64,000 bases of DNA from Siniperca chuatsi. Its lineage: Eukaryota > Chordata > Actinopteri > Centrarchiformes > Sinipercidae. Below, one piece after another: positions 11,001 through 21,718 of the stretch. Every line of letters begins with the position of its first letter. Position 1 is the first letter of the stretch. Both the position numbers and the translations under genes were made by a program. Below the pieces are notes generated by a model, which searched no databases, was not told the DNA's origin, and saw only the letters and a list, made by a program, of their open reading frames with translations. The stretch spans positions 3,362,001 to 3,426,000 of the forward strand of contig NC_058063.1 in the NCBI RefSeq assembly GCF_020085105.1. The letters run 5' to 3'.

Positions 11001-11571
11001 ATTATGTACAACATTGGAATATATAGCAAGGACCATATTGAGAGGTTGTGATAATCATGCTGTTATGGGGCACTTTAAAGCTCCTCAGAATGTTCCTTTA
11101 AGGTATAGTACTGTATTTTTTCAGCCCATTTCAGGTTTAGGTTGTGCTTTCTAATGAATAGTCAGATTCTTCAGATAACGATGCATGCAATGATGAAGCG
11201 ATGTTTCTACCTCAATAGACATTTCTGTCACTCACTGTCACTGAGAAGAACCATCGTTGAAACAAATCTTGTCCCCCCACCCTTCTAGACTGTGGATGCT
11301 AGACTTGAATCGATCAATGTTTAAGCAGTGTTCAGTATGTGAATGTTAGACTTACAGACTGTACTGTATTTTACCAAGTGAAGTACTCAGGGGTGACTGA
11401 AAAACAACACTAATACTTTATTTACACATGCATTTAAATGATTAATTACTAGAAGTGGATGATAATTATATAATCTGTGTCTGTTAATGCTGAAAAAGTG
11501 AAAAACCTCCATTATGTTAACTGATGTATCAAATAGCGCTAAAATGAATGATTTGAGTTTTATTGAATAAA
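8021..11571 (+). other. Probable long 3' UTR / downstream region of the PAQR gene
   Basis: No coding signal or recognisable transposon appears over 3.5 kb, which is unusual in this repeat-dense window and fits a transcribed UTR. A candidate poly(A) signal AATAAA lies at 11566-11571. The extent is inference; RNA reads would settle it. Confidence 0.35.
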
Positions 11572-12269
11572 TTATGCATAGAACTGTTATCATTGTGGCA
11601 ATTTATTTATTTTACTGTGTAGAAGTTTATCATGGGTGTCTGTTGGGTATGGCATGATGTGGCTCTAGATTTTAGCCAAAATCAGCCACAATTTGATCTA
11701 TTACTGTTATTTTTAGTTATACTAGCAGCATTGATTGCTGTCCAACAATTTGTTCCAGAGTGAATATCTCAGCAACTGGATTGCCATGAAGTTTGCTACA
11801 GATATTCATGATCCCAAGAGGACGAATCCTAAATACGTTTATGATCTTATTTTTACTTTTCTTCTAGTACCACCAACAGGTTAAAAATGTTGACTTGTAC
11901 AAACAGTATACATCTAAAAATAATGACAGACAACAATAGCATCTTACACATTGGAATGTAAACATGTAAACTATGGTTGTCATGCTGTACAATAGTATGA
12001 TAACATGCTAAGTAAACATTACAAATTAAACATTAACATGGTAACATGCTAACTCAGCTAACGTTACCTTAGATGTTACGGGCACCCCAGATAGCTTCAG
12101 CCAGAGGCCTGATAGCAAGCCTGTTAGTGATAGAACTAGCCTAGCCTCTTCTGCAGTTGATGCAGTTTATCCCTGTTCGGGGGCGTGGGAAGGCTCGCAA
12201 AAGCAAGCAACCGGTTGTGTGGCCCAGGAGAAGCAGAACTAAACTACTAGAACTGAACTAAAAAGGATA
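11572..12269. other. No gene seen
   Basis: AT-rich intergenic sequence. A run of short repeats built on GCTAACATG/ACATGCTAA words occurs near 11990-12060; nothing else is callable. Confidence 0.35.
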
Positions 12270-12530
12270 AATCCTGATCAAAGATAACTCCGAGGTTCCT
12301 TACGGTGCTGCTGGCGGCCAGGGCAATGCCATCTAGAGTATACTATAAGACTATATCTTTAGATAATGTGTCTCGGAGGTGTTTGGGACCAAATACAATA
12401 ACTTCAGTTTTGTCAGAGTTTAACATCAGAAAGTTGCAGGTCATCCAGGTTTTTATGTCCTTAAGGCATGCTTGAAGTTTAGCTAACTGGTTAGTTTCAT
12501 CTGGCTTGATCGATAGATATAATTGGGTAT
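12270..12530 (-). mobile_element. LINE ORF2 fragment, interrupted by the retrovirus insertion
   Basis: The sequence matches 63735-63990 closely (same words TAACTCCGAGGTTCCTTAC, CAATAACTTCAGTTT, CATCCAGGTTTTTATGTCC, ATATAATTGGGTAT). Minus-strand translation gives the late part of an L2-like reverse transcriptase. The match stops exactly where the 5' LTR begins (after ATTGGGTAT), so the retrovirus landed inside this LINE relic. The other half is not found beside the 3' LTR. Confidence 0.7.
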
Positions 12531-13164
12531 TGTGAGAATCAAAAACTTAAATGAAGATTGCTTGCCTTTGATATTAATACCATGTTGAAACTTTTGTACA
12601 CACATACACTCACACACAGGGCATACAGACTTGCTGACTGCAGGGAAAAGTTGATTAGCTGTTGCAAACAGGCTTACATTTATACAAAGAAACAGGGATA
12701 TCAGAAAGATCATGTACTGAGGACAGTATCTATTGTAATGACCATGAGAGGAAAAGTATCAGTTTTGGGGAACGAAGCAGAGACTTTAGCAACTTGCAAA
12801 CAGAGGAAGTGTAGGATTCCTCCACTAGGGCGCTGTCTCCATACGAAGGGTGGAATCGTGTGCCAAGAGGCTGGGACCAGCATGTGCACCACCGAAGGGA
12901 GAGCTAAATCTAAACCACAGCTCCTCCCCACCTCTGTAGAAATCAGATATTTGTACATTCTCATTTAAAACTCTGTGTAATGTTAAGAATAGCATTCTTT
13001 TTTAGGATGATGACTACAGATTAACAGCTTGCTGACTGTGGTTTTCTGAATAGAAAAGATCCTTGTACAAGATGCTTTTGATCCTCCAATGCTTCAATAA
13101 ATGCCAAATTAAGGAATAGCTTCTCTCCAGACTTTTCTTTTGCAACTAAACAAACGCGCTGACA
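12531..13164 (+). repeat. 5' LTR of the endogenous retrovirus
   Basis: Starts TGTGAGAATC, the same ten bases that start the 3' LTR at 18649. The portion from about 12987 on is nearly identical to the 3' LTR, including AATAAATGCC (poly(A) signal) and GAATAGCTTCTCTCC. About 450 bases of U3 (12543-12986) have no counterpart in the 3' LTR. There is an 8-base difference near 13018. The exact 3' edge (…GACA) is uncertain by a few bases. Confidence 0.75.
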
Positions 13165-13168
13165 AATT

Positions 13169-13186
13169 TGGTGACCCCGACGTGAT
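13169..13186 (+). promoter_or_regulatory. Retroviral primer-binding site, tRNA-Trp type
   Basis: TGGTGACCCCGACGTGAT lies five bases downstream of the LTR end. This 18-base word is the one known to pair with tRNA-Trp in avian leukosis-type retroviruses; here it directly primes minus-strand DNA synthesis in the inferred ancestor. Confidence 0.8.
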
Positions 13187-13474
13187 TTGCTGAGGAAGAA
13201 AAGGAGAAAATTTGACGCCGTTCACTGCTGAGGTTTTTTCCGACAGGACCGGCTCTGTGTTTCTGGACTCCTCGTCACTCACCGGGCCCTTAAAAGAAAA
13301 GGTAAGCAGAAACCTGTTGTTAACAACCAAATTCTGTGCATTGACTAATACCAAATTAAAAGTGAGTGAGGAGGAGGTAAGGAAATTCCAGTCTAAATCG
13401 TATAATATAACTAACTACATTGAACAAACAATAAGTGACTGGTGAATTGGAGAATCAAAAGCTAAGGCCAAAAT

Positions 13475-13640
13475 AGGGTTAGAGTCCCTAAGGGTTGGAG
13501 TCCCGTGAGTTATACTCACAAAGTACCAACAAATTAGGGTTAGAGTCCCTAAGAAACAGGGTTAGAGTCCCTGAGGGTTGGAGTCCCGTGAGTTTTATCA
13601 CAAAGTACCAAAAAATTAGGGTTAGAGTCCCTAAGAGTGA
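13475..13640 (+). repeat. Tandem repeat in retroviral leader
   Basis: The word GGGTTAGAGTCCCT(A/G)AG occurs four times, alternating with GGGTTGGAGTCCCGTGAGTT and CACAAAGTACCAA. The long unit is about 61 bases and is repeated twice with a shorter unit between. TTAGAGTCCCTAA is partly self-complementary, so the units may form small stems in the genomic RNA (inference). Confidence 0.85.
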
Positions 13641-14265
13641 GTGAGAGACATTAATGACTTATCTGGGGATTTGTGTGTATAATAATATTGAGTGCATGTG
13701 TCATTAATGTATGGGAGGTAGACATAAAAAGGGGAATGAATGTGAAACAACTAGGTTAAAAAATTAAAGTATGTTTTTTGGGAATAAAGCGAACAATTAC
13801 TATTGGGACTGAGGTGGTGTCACTATTAAAGGAAATAAAGCTAAACAGAATAGTAATAATAAGACATTTAAATTGACTTTATGGTGAAATAGTGTGAATC
13901 TTAATAGAAAATATAGTTGCGTGTGTTGAAAATTGCTGTGTTTTAAAAAGCTGTGTTGATGTTGGGTTGTTCTCATGGACATGAGTGACTGGGGAGACGT
14001 GCCACGCCTCCTAGGTAGTTTGCTAACTATGTCTTACGAAGATATAGTGTGTTAACATTAAGTGACGAGCCGGTCGCATCTTAGCCTCCTCCTGTTGTTT
14101 TGACATTAGAAGAATGTGTAGCTACGTGTGAGAAGACACTAACAGGGTTAGGAAAGTTGTGGATTGTGTGGTTTATGGTTTTAATCTTAAACTACATTGG
14201 CTTGGGTTGTATGATCTATTTGAAAATATTAAAAGGACACCTCAAGGTGTATGTGTACAAACATA

Positions 14266-15077
14266 ATGGGAGATCAGCTTATGAGTTTGGGCCAGTTAAA
14301 GGCACATGTGATACAAAAGCTAGAGGAAAAAATAGGTAAAAAAGACAAGGGACAGACAAACAAGTTGTGGGAGAAATGGGAGAGACAAGGTCTCCTCACC
14401 AGCAACCAGGAAGCTGAGATGCCCACCCCTCAAGTGATCATGTGCATGGTGACTGCCGCAGCTGCAAATCATAGAGAAGCCCTTTGTGACTGGGAGATGG
14501 CAGGAAGCCATAAATGGGAATTGGCATACAGGAGACTGGAAAAAGCTAGAGACAGAGATGTGACCACCACAGCCATTTGTGCAATAATGACAGCAGCAGG
14601 CAAGAGCCAGGGGAAGGCGAAGAAAAAAAAAAGGATGGGTCAGCAGCAGCCTCAGCAACAACCACTGTGCTGCCAGTTTCCCCATCAGCACCTCCAGAGA
14701 AAGGGGATCCGCCCTGCCAACTATACCCCTCCCTACCGGAAATGGACCCTCCCCCATACAATACACCTCCCAGCTCTGAGAAACCCTCCTCTCCACCAGT
14801 GCAGGCCCCTGTGGTGCTTGTAAAAGGAGGACAGCTGGACATTGAAGCACCAGACGATGAAATGGCCAAAGCCTTCCACAAAGAAGTGGCAGGAGCCATT
14901 GGAACACTGACTAGGCTCATGGAGCACTCCATGAACCGAGTGGATGATTTGACATCAGCTGTAGCTGGTCTCTCTTTAAATCAGAGCAATAGCTCTACCT
15001 CTGAGCCTCCTGGAGCAAACCTAACTGTGCCTCTTCAGCCACACCATCACATGCTGCCTCCAGAGGAACATCAATAA
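14266..15077 (+). pseudogene. Retroviral gag remnant (matrix and Pro-rich region)
   Basis: The chosen start ATG at 14266 gives Met-Gly, the usual myristoylation context for matrix. An upstream in-frame ATG at 14251 lacks the Gly. The frame changes inside a run of ten A at 14621-14632, after which a Pro-rich segment carries a PPPY late-domain motif, the signal that recruits NEDD4-type ligases for budding. A stop follows at 15075. No capsid major-homology region or zinc knuckle can be found before pol, so that part is deleted. Confidence 0.7.
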
Positions 15078-15295
15078 AAACTCAGGCTTCAGAAAAAGGA
15101 AGTTTAGCCTCCACCCGCTCAGGGACACCGAACCCCCCTCCCTTGGTAGATGAACCACAGGTGACCTATGGAAAACAGTGGAACGGAGGGATGAAAAAGG
15201 GAGGGTCAATGGAGAGAAAAGGACAATTCCTCTGGACCATGGGTCATAATCCTGATGGATGGGTGAAGACTCCAATCCAGAGAGTGGCGGGAATG

Positions 15296-18061
15296 CTTAT
15301 AGGCCAATTTGAAGGACCAGACATATACTTACACCAGACTACCACAAGGCTATCGGGACAGCCCTGGACTGTTCAACACTGTACTAAAACAACACCTCAC
15401 ACCCTTGGCTCTACCCCAAGATGTAGTACGTAGACGACATTCTCTTGACTGCGCCTACAGCTGAAGCCTACCTGACTACTACACACTCCTTGCTCACTTT
15501 GCTCGCGGAACAAGGGTACAAAGTCAAGAGAGACAAAGTGCAAATTTGCAGGTGATTGGTTGTGTTTTTAGGCCGTCAGATCTCTCATGAAGGACACACC
15601 CTCATCACCTCTCAGAAGTCATCCATCCTGTCACATGGAAAACCAGCCACAGTCCAACAAATGCTAGCCTTTTTAGGCCAGACAGGGTATAGCCGTAACC
15701 ATGTTCCAGCGTATGTGGAGCTCACACAACCCCTGCGAGACATGGTTGTGGAGGTGGGAAATCGCAACCTCACTGACAACTTGTCATGGACCCAACCAGC
15801 TGAAGAGGCTTTCACCCTCACGAAACAAGCACTGGGACAAGCTGCTGCTCTGACATCACATGACTACACAAAACCCTTCCATCTTGATGTTTCTGAAAAA
15901 GCTGGAGTAGTTAATGCTGTGCTTTTCCAGAAAAAGGAGGAAGAAAGAAGAGTGCTAATGTACCACAGCTTCAAACTGGATAATATAGAAACAGGGCAAG
16001 CAGGATGTACAAGGTACTTGGCAGCATTGGCAAAAGCGATCACAAAAACAAGCCACATAGTAATGTGCCACAAATTGAAAGTGAACACTGATCATGGAGT
16101 AGTGGTATTTTTGAGATCAAGTGCATTCACCTTCTCCACAGCAAGAAAAACGAAAATTTCAGACATTCTGCTACAACGACATGTCACATACCACACTGAA
16201 GGTGTGAACATGGCAAGAGGACTGGCCACCGACAATAGCCAAGCACATAACTGTGCGGAAAGAGCTGAGAAAGATGTAAGACTCAGAGCGGATCTGGAAA
16301 CAGAACCTCTACAAAACCCAGAGGTGGTCCTATTCACAGATGGATGCTGTTACAGAGGAGACAGTGGAAATGTGGTCTCCTATACTGTAGTAAAACAGGA
16401 TCCACACACAAAGACGCATACAATAGACCAAGATCTCATACCACAACCAGCCTCAGCACAGCTGGCTGAAATAGTGGCCTAAACAAGAGCCCTGGAGTTG
16501 TCTGAAGGAAAAAGAGTGAACATCTACACAGACTCAGCCTATGGACATGGAGCTGTACATGTGGATGGACCGCAGTGGGTCAGAAGGAACTTCCTGACTA
16601 CAGCCAACACTCCAGTAAAGTACAGAGCACAGCTAGAAAAACTGGTAAGAGCAGTACTACTGCCTGCAGCTGTGGCCGTGATAAAATGCAAAGGACACCA
16701 GAAACTAGACACCAGCATAGCTGAAGGAAATGATGCTGCCGACTTAGAGACAAGAAGGCGGGAGGATACACACCCAGACAGATGTCTGTCACCATTGAAC
16801 AACTACCAGAACGAACAGAGAAAGACATCATTGACATGCAAGAACAAGCAGGAGTATACGACCAAAGTGAATGGCATCGAAAAGGAGCAACAAAGAAAGA
16901 AGGCCTGTGGAGAGCTCATGATGGAAGAATAGTGGCTCCAGTCAAACTTTGTCAGCTACTACTCAAACAAGCACACGGACCAGCTCATGAGAACAAGAAG
17001 AAAACACAGAAGAACATTGAAGGATGCTGGTGGCATCCCCACATGACAGCCATAGTGGAAAACTTTGTGACAGACTGCTAGACTTGCAATGGTCACAACC
17101 CTAAGCAGGCATACAAGTGCCCAATGGGAAGGTTTCCAGTACCAGAAGTACCATTCCAAGACATCACAATCGACTTCACCGATATGGGTGTGGAAAACAG
17201 AACAAAAGGCTACCGTTACTTGCTGGTGATGGTGACAGATTCGTCAAGTGGGTAGAGGCAATACCATGCAAGAAAGAGTCAGCAGATGTAGTAGTAAAAT
17301 GGTTGAAAAATGAGCTAATACCGAGATATGGGGTCCCACGTAGTGTACGCTCAGATAAAGGCTCACATTTCAGTAACAAACAGCTGGGGGAGGTGGAAAA
17401 AGCACTGGGAATAACACATAGATTTGGAGCAGTGTATCATCCCACGTCGCAAGGTTTGGTGGTAAGAGCCAACCAGACTCTGAAAAGAAAAATCGCTAAA
17501 ATCTGCTTTGGCACAAAGCTCAGTTGAGTGGATGCACTGCCTTTGGCGCTTATGTCCATGAGAACCTCCCCAGGGGCCAAGACACACTTGACACCCCATG
17601 AGTTGCTGACAGGTAGGCCAATGCCAGGGCCACCCAGAGAGGGAGGTCATATGCCCCCTCTGGATGTCTGGCAGATTCACTGTGACGAATACATGACTGC
17701 ACTGACTAACTTGACCCGAGTTTTGTGTAAACAGGTACAGCTGGCCGAATCCGAAGCAACCATCAACGAGACTCCAGCAGTACAGGTAGGGGATTGGGTG
17801 TGAGTGAAAGTTCATAAGAGAAAGTGGACTGTTCCCAGGTGGACAGGACCTTATGAAGTGTTTGAGTGTACCTCCCACGCAGTCCAGGTAAAAGGAAAAG
17901 CTGGAGCAATTTGGCACCACCTGACACATTGTGTACCAGCCCCACCACCCTCACGCACATTAGCGGAGCTTAGAACTGAATTAGCTGAACACTCTAGCCA
18001 CAGAGTAAGGGCTCTAAAAGATAAAACTAAGAACTTGACCCAAAGAGTTGAGAAGCCCTAA
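15296..18061 (+). pseudogene. Retroviral pol remnant (RT, RNase H, integrase)
   Basis: RT: an LPQGYRDSP block near 15345 and the YVDD catalytic block at 15427-15438, preceded directly by a TAG stop (15424-15426). RNase H: catalytic Asp blocks FTDGC (near 16335) and YTDSAYG (near 16525), with another stop between them at 16480. Integrase: an HPHM...C zinc-type region ends in a stop at 17080; the core shows TIDF and SDKGSHF aspartates, but the expected third acidic residue is replaced (reads LVVRANQ, near 17460). A SH3-like C-terminal part ends at 18061. Protease and the RT fingers are missing. Frames change at least twice. Confidence 0.8.
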
Positions 18062-18066
18062 TTGTC

Positions 18067-18171
18067 ATGGCCGACCCTAGGGGTCGACCGTGGCACCCTT
18101 TTCGCCAACCAGGCCTCTGTGACCTAAGAGGAACAATTGGGACCGACTTCTCTTATGGCCTGTCAGAATAG
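18067..18171 (+). pseudogene. env 5' end (short open start, then stop)
   Basis: An ATG at 18067, six bases after the pol stop, opens 34 codons and stops at TAG 18169-18171. Its position matches that of an env start codon. It overlaps the transmembrane frame below in a different phase, so a large deletion with a phase change joined the start of env to its end. Confidence 0.45.
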
Positions 18172-18571
18172 GATGGCTTTAGATATGCTGTTGGCAGAAA
18201 AGAGCGGAGTCTGCAAAATGTTTGGGGACTTCTGCTGTACATTCATTCCCAATAATACTGCCCTTGATGGAAGCATTACCAAGGCTCTAGCTGGACTTAC
18301 TTTCCTGTCTGAAGAGTTGGCTGAAAATTCAGGCATCAACGACCCATTTAGTAATTGGGAAGATCATTATTTTGGTAAATATAAGGCCCTGTTCATGTCA
18401 CTAATTGTTTCCATTGCTTTTTTCGCAGCCATTTTAGTGTGCTGTGGTTGTTGCTGCATCCCCCGCTTAGGTGCATTGATCAACCGTCTCATTACCACTG
18501 CCCTTACCAAAGAGAAAGACCCTCTGCCTTACCAAATGCTCCTGAAGAAGAGTTACAGGGGGTGCAGGTAG
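18137..18571 (+). pseudogene. env transmembrane-subunit remnant
   Basis: The frame contains the region usually called the immunosuppressive-like segment, followed by a CX6CC motif (C26, C33, C34 counted from the ATG at 18137), an ectodomain remainder, a hydrophobic membrane span at about 82-105 that ends in a Cys-rich patch (CCGCCC), and a short tail. The surface subunit, furin site and fusion peptide are absent. The ATG used here is an internal Met and probably not a real start. Confidence 0.75.
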
Positions 18572-18635
18572 ACAGGGAAGGGGGTTGTAGTGTGTAGTCG
18601 CACCATTTTGATTGAGTTTACACCTTAAAAGGTGT

Positions 18636-18646
18636 AAAAGGAGGGA
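18636..18646 (+). promoter_or_regulatory. Polypurine tract
   Basis: AAAAGGAGGGA ends two bases before the 3' LTR start TGTGAG, the expected place for the plus-strand primer. Confidence 0.75.
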
Positions 18647-18648
18647 TT

Positions 18649-18817
18649 TGTGAGAATCACATAGAATAGCATTCTTTTTTAGGATGATGACTACAGCTTG
18701 CTGACTGTGGTTTTCTGAATAGCAAAGATCCTTGTACAAGATGCTTTTGATCCTCCAATGCTTTAATAAATGCCAAATTAAGGAATAGCTTCTCTCCAGA
18801 CTTTTCTTTTGCAAATA
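18649..18817 (+). repeat. 3' LTR, shortened
   Basis: Begins TGTGAGAATC, then joins straight to the AGAATAGCATTC part of the LTR. At 169 bases it lacks about 450 bases of U3 that are present in the 5' copy. It keeps AATAAA and ends near AAATAAACA. Confidence 0.8.
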
Positions 18818-18827
18818 AACATTTTGT

Positions 18828-19275
18828 TTTGTTTCATCCAGACTTGATTATTGTAATGTTCTGTCGTCAGGTCTATCATATGCCTGAACTAAAAGGGCTT
18901 TAAATGGTTCAGAACGCTGCAGCTAAAATCTTAACTAAAACTAGAAAATTTGATCATACCACACCAATCTTAGCTTCCCTTCATTGGCTCCCTATCCATG
19001 TCAGATCAGACTTTAAGGTGCTTGTGGTGACTGACAAAATTGTAAATGAACTCACCCCTTCATACCTGTCTGACTTCCTTAAACCTTAAATCCCATCCCG
19101 TGCTCCCCGCAGTCTGTCCCCAGAGTTAAACAGAAGTCAGCTGGCTGCAGGGCCTTTTCCCACCATGCCCCCTTCCCTTGGAATAACCTCCCTGCTGACA
19201 TTAGACAGTGTGACTCTGTTGGGGCCTTTAAATCCAAGCTCAAAACCAATCTTTTCATCTTAACCTTCAGTTAGC
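18828..19275 (+). mobile_element. LINE ORF2 3'-end fragment
   Basis: Plus-strand translation shows the common L2/CR1 tail words QNAAAKILT, ASLHWLPI and PSYLSDFL, then a final LWN.LP-type block and FKSKLKT. It is out of frame in places. It starts right after the 3' LTR but is not the continuation of the LINE cut by the 5' LTR. Confidence 0.75.
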
Positions 19276-19569
19276 TGCTTATTTTGATTACTTTGTACCT
19301 GTTACCAGCGGGTTCGTCTCAGTCTCAATGAATCTATTAAACCGAGTACTTATAGTCCACATTTGTCCTGCCAACGAGAATATTGTAAACTTTCTGAAAA
19401 CCACTGCATCCCTGTAACCCTTTGTCTGTTTGTCCCACAACTGTGCCTCTCTCTCCCTAGTTTCTCCTTCTCCTCTCTTTTCACTCAGGCTTCCCTGTGC
19501 TGGACCACTGGCTGTCCTAGGATGGTATTTTTTTAGACTTAATATATTTAAAATTGACAACAGCTAGCC

Positions 19570-19870
19570 TGGCTCCAAAGTTCAAAAAGGCTAAACACCT
19601 GAACACCCCTACAGCTTACTTTTGTTTAACACGTACACAAGCAGAAATTTAAAAATGAAATCTTGTGCTTGTAGAGAAAGTCATGTGCTGGAACTTTTTC
19701 TTGGTGAACAAGTCAGGTGCAGGGACATTGCGCAGTTTCCTGAAATGTTGTCATCACAGACCATATCTGGCAACCTGCACTATAGCTGGAGATCTGTTGT
19801 TTATCAAGAAATAGTTCCAGCTCTTAATTCTACTTAATGTACAAACATGAGACTGATATTGATCTTGATT
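19570..19870. repeat. Partial copy of the foldback family seen at 46738
   Basis: Carries CTAGCCTGGCTC, AGCAGAAATTTAAAA, GTGCTGGAACTTTTTCTTGG(T) and CATGAGACTGATATTGATCTT words shared with 1270-1570. Confidence 0.5.
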
Positions 19871-20839
19871 GATCTACTGTGTGGAGGGCAGCAGCCTTTC
19901 AGAGCTGCTAGCATGGCTATAAACTTTTAGACTCGGACTTAAAGGGTTAAGTGATGTCTACGGTTTTCAAAGGTTTGACTAATTCAAATGTTTTCAAATG
20001 AGTTCCGTCCATGCGCTGATTTGCAAGTCCAGTGCTCCCTCAGCTTTTAGAGTGTATGTATTTTTGTGTGAGTATGTGCACATGCTGCAGGTGTGCTGGA
20101 CCTTGGCAGGGTCATGTGTGTGGGCAACACATGCAGCTTGCTTTTTCTGTCAAACTCCACTCCTCCCCCACTCTAGCTTTTCCCATCCTTCTGTCTCTTT
20201 TTACTGTGACATCCTGAGCCACAAACGGCTGGTGAAACATGAACCACAGAGAGAGAACCACTACTGCTGAATCAATGGGGTCCTAAACAGTCAGTCATTT
20301 CTCATAGAGGTAATGACGATGATAGTGTCAGGAATCCATCTCTGTTGTCACTGTGGGAGCCTGCCAGACAGAGTTCATCCTCCCCCCATTTAGTCGGATT
20401 ACTTTCTCTTTTTACTATGCAGGTGGTCGTAGAAGTTTAATGACAACGTTTTTAGTGCAAAAACTGACTTAGCGTGTGCTCAGTTTGAAATCTGCTCTCA
20501 CTTTTTTCTCCAGCTGTTTCATCATATTCTGAGCAGTGCACTATGTCAGGCTGAGCTTTTTTAGAAAAGTGTATAAAATGATGCACAAGACATCTACAGT
20601 GTTTCCGTTTGGTGTTTCCAAGGAGCAGCCATGACAGCAGGACACTGGGGTCACGTCCTCTGGATTTCTTTTGGGAATCTGGGCATTTTAGCAACCTGGG
20701 GTATTGAAATAATAAAATGTACATATAATGTGGTATAAGTTGTTTCCACTATTTTTAGATTCAAGTCGCACTATATGCATATATATGACTCAAAGAAGAA
20801 TGAATTTTGATGCAAATTGCAGCAATCTGTCTCTTACCA
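19871..20839. other. No gene seen
   Basis: Single-copy-looking sequence with short unconvincing open frames; no splice-linked exon could be built. Confidence 0.35.
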
Positions 20840-21212
20840 TGCGCTCACACCAGAAGCTTCATGAGCTACAAAAGTGGCCGGCAGTCATTCATTTTCAGTG
20901 GGAGCTGGCAAAGAGAGGCGTCTGACGCCGTGGCAGCAACGAGCGGCGATGCCAGCGACCAGAGCGACGAGTTGAAGTTGAGTGAAGCTGAACTTCATGC
21001 AAATTAGCAGCGACACACTGAAGCAGCAACCAACTGCAGGGGATTTGATTTTCTTCCCCCCTGTAAACGTCTCCCTATATACTGAAGTTCCTAGCAAATA
21101 TTTGTTCCATACTAACAATGAAGGAGTTTCCCGCCCCCTGGCGAGGGATGGCAGCGAGCAGCCAGCGACCAGAGCACCCAGCGGCACTCATAAAGCTTCA
21201 GGTCTGAGTGCA
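20840..21212. mobile_element. Miniature TIR element
   Basis: The left end TGCGCTCACACCAGAAGCTT(CATGAG) and the reverse complement of the right end TGCACTCAGACCTGAAGCTT(TATGAG) match at about 22 of 26 positions. The interior has GCGACCAGAGC(G/A) words in both halves and no coding sense. Confidence 0.6.
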
Positions 21213-21714
21213 CTATAAGTGTTTTAAAAAATATCTTAATCAGCTGACCGTGTTGGTGAGCTGTCAAATCAGCAGCCAAACTACAATAACTAACTTCCAG
21301 CATACACCTGTCCGTGAAATAAAAATCAGCCAGGCAGATATATTGGCTGATAATAGTTTATCGCAGATACATCTGTATTAGCGTACATGTCTGTCAATAA
21401 GTAACAATAATTTGCTGTACATAAATACCAAAAATATGTTTGAGATAGTTAAGAAAATGGTTTTGCCACTACATGTGTCCACAGAGACCACTGACAAGTT
21501 TTTTTTTTTTATGTATGACTTCTTTAAAATGTAAAATGTCATGCTCATTACATATCTTGGTCACATTTCTTTAAACCTTTTATTTAGGGGATCCTTATCA
21601 AACTGTTTATTAATATTACTGCTGCATTTATGTTAAAAAATTAATTTCCGCTGATACTGTACTGCATGTCCTTATCAAGATTTTTAAACTCAAATTTCAA
21701 TATTGATATCTACC
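21213..21714. other. No gene seen
   Basis: AT-rich spacer between two inverted-repeat elements, with a T10 run near 21500. Confidence 0.35.
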
Positions 21715-21718
21715 TTAA

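Larger units (their letters stand above)
12531..18817 (+). mobile_element. Degraded endogenous retrovirus
   Basis: Order on the plus strand: 5' LTR, tRNA-Trp-type primer site, leader with tandem repeats, gag remnant, pol (RT, RNase H, integrase) with several breaks, env remnant, polypurine tract, short 3' LTR. The transmembrane Env has the CX6CC and membrane-anchor layout of gamma-type envelopes. Many in-frame stops, frameshifts and deletions (capsid, protease and most of surface Env absent) show it cannot encode functional proteins. A matching target duplication is not visible at the two ends. Confidence 0.9.

Noticed and set aside
13475..13640. CRISPR-like array
   Set aside because: Units are contiguous leader repeats in a vertebrate provirus with no unique spacers or cas genes.
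14320..14932. Minus-strand frames of 195 and 128 codons across gag
   Set aside because: Antisense of the Pro-rich gag region; the plus strand has a myristoylation start and PPPY, and belongs to a coherent provirus.
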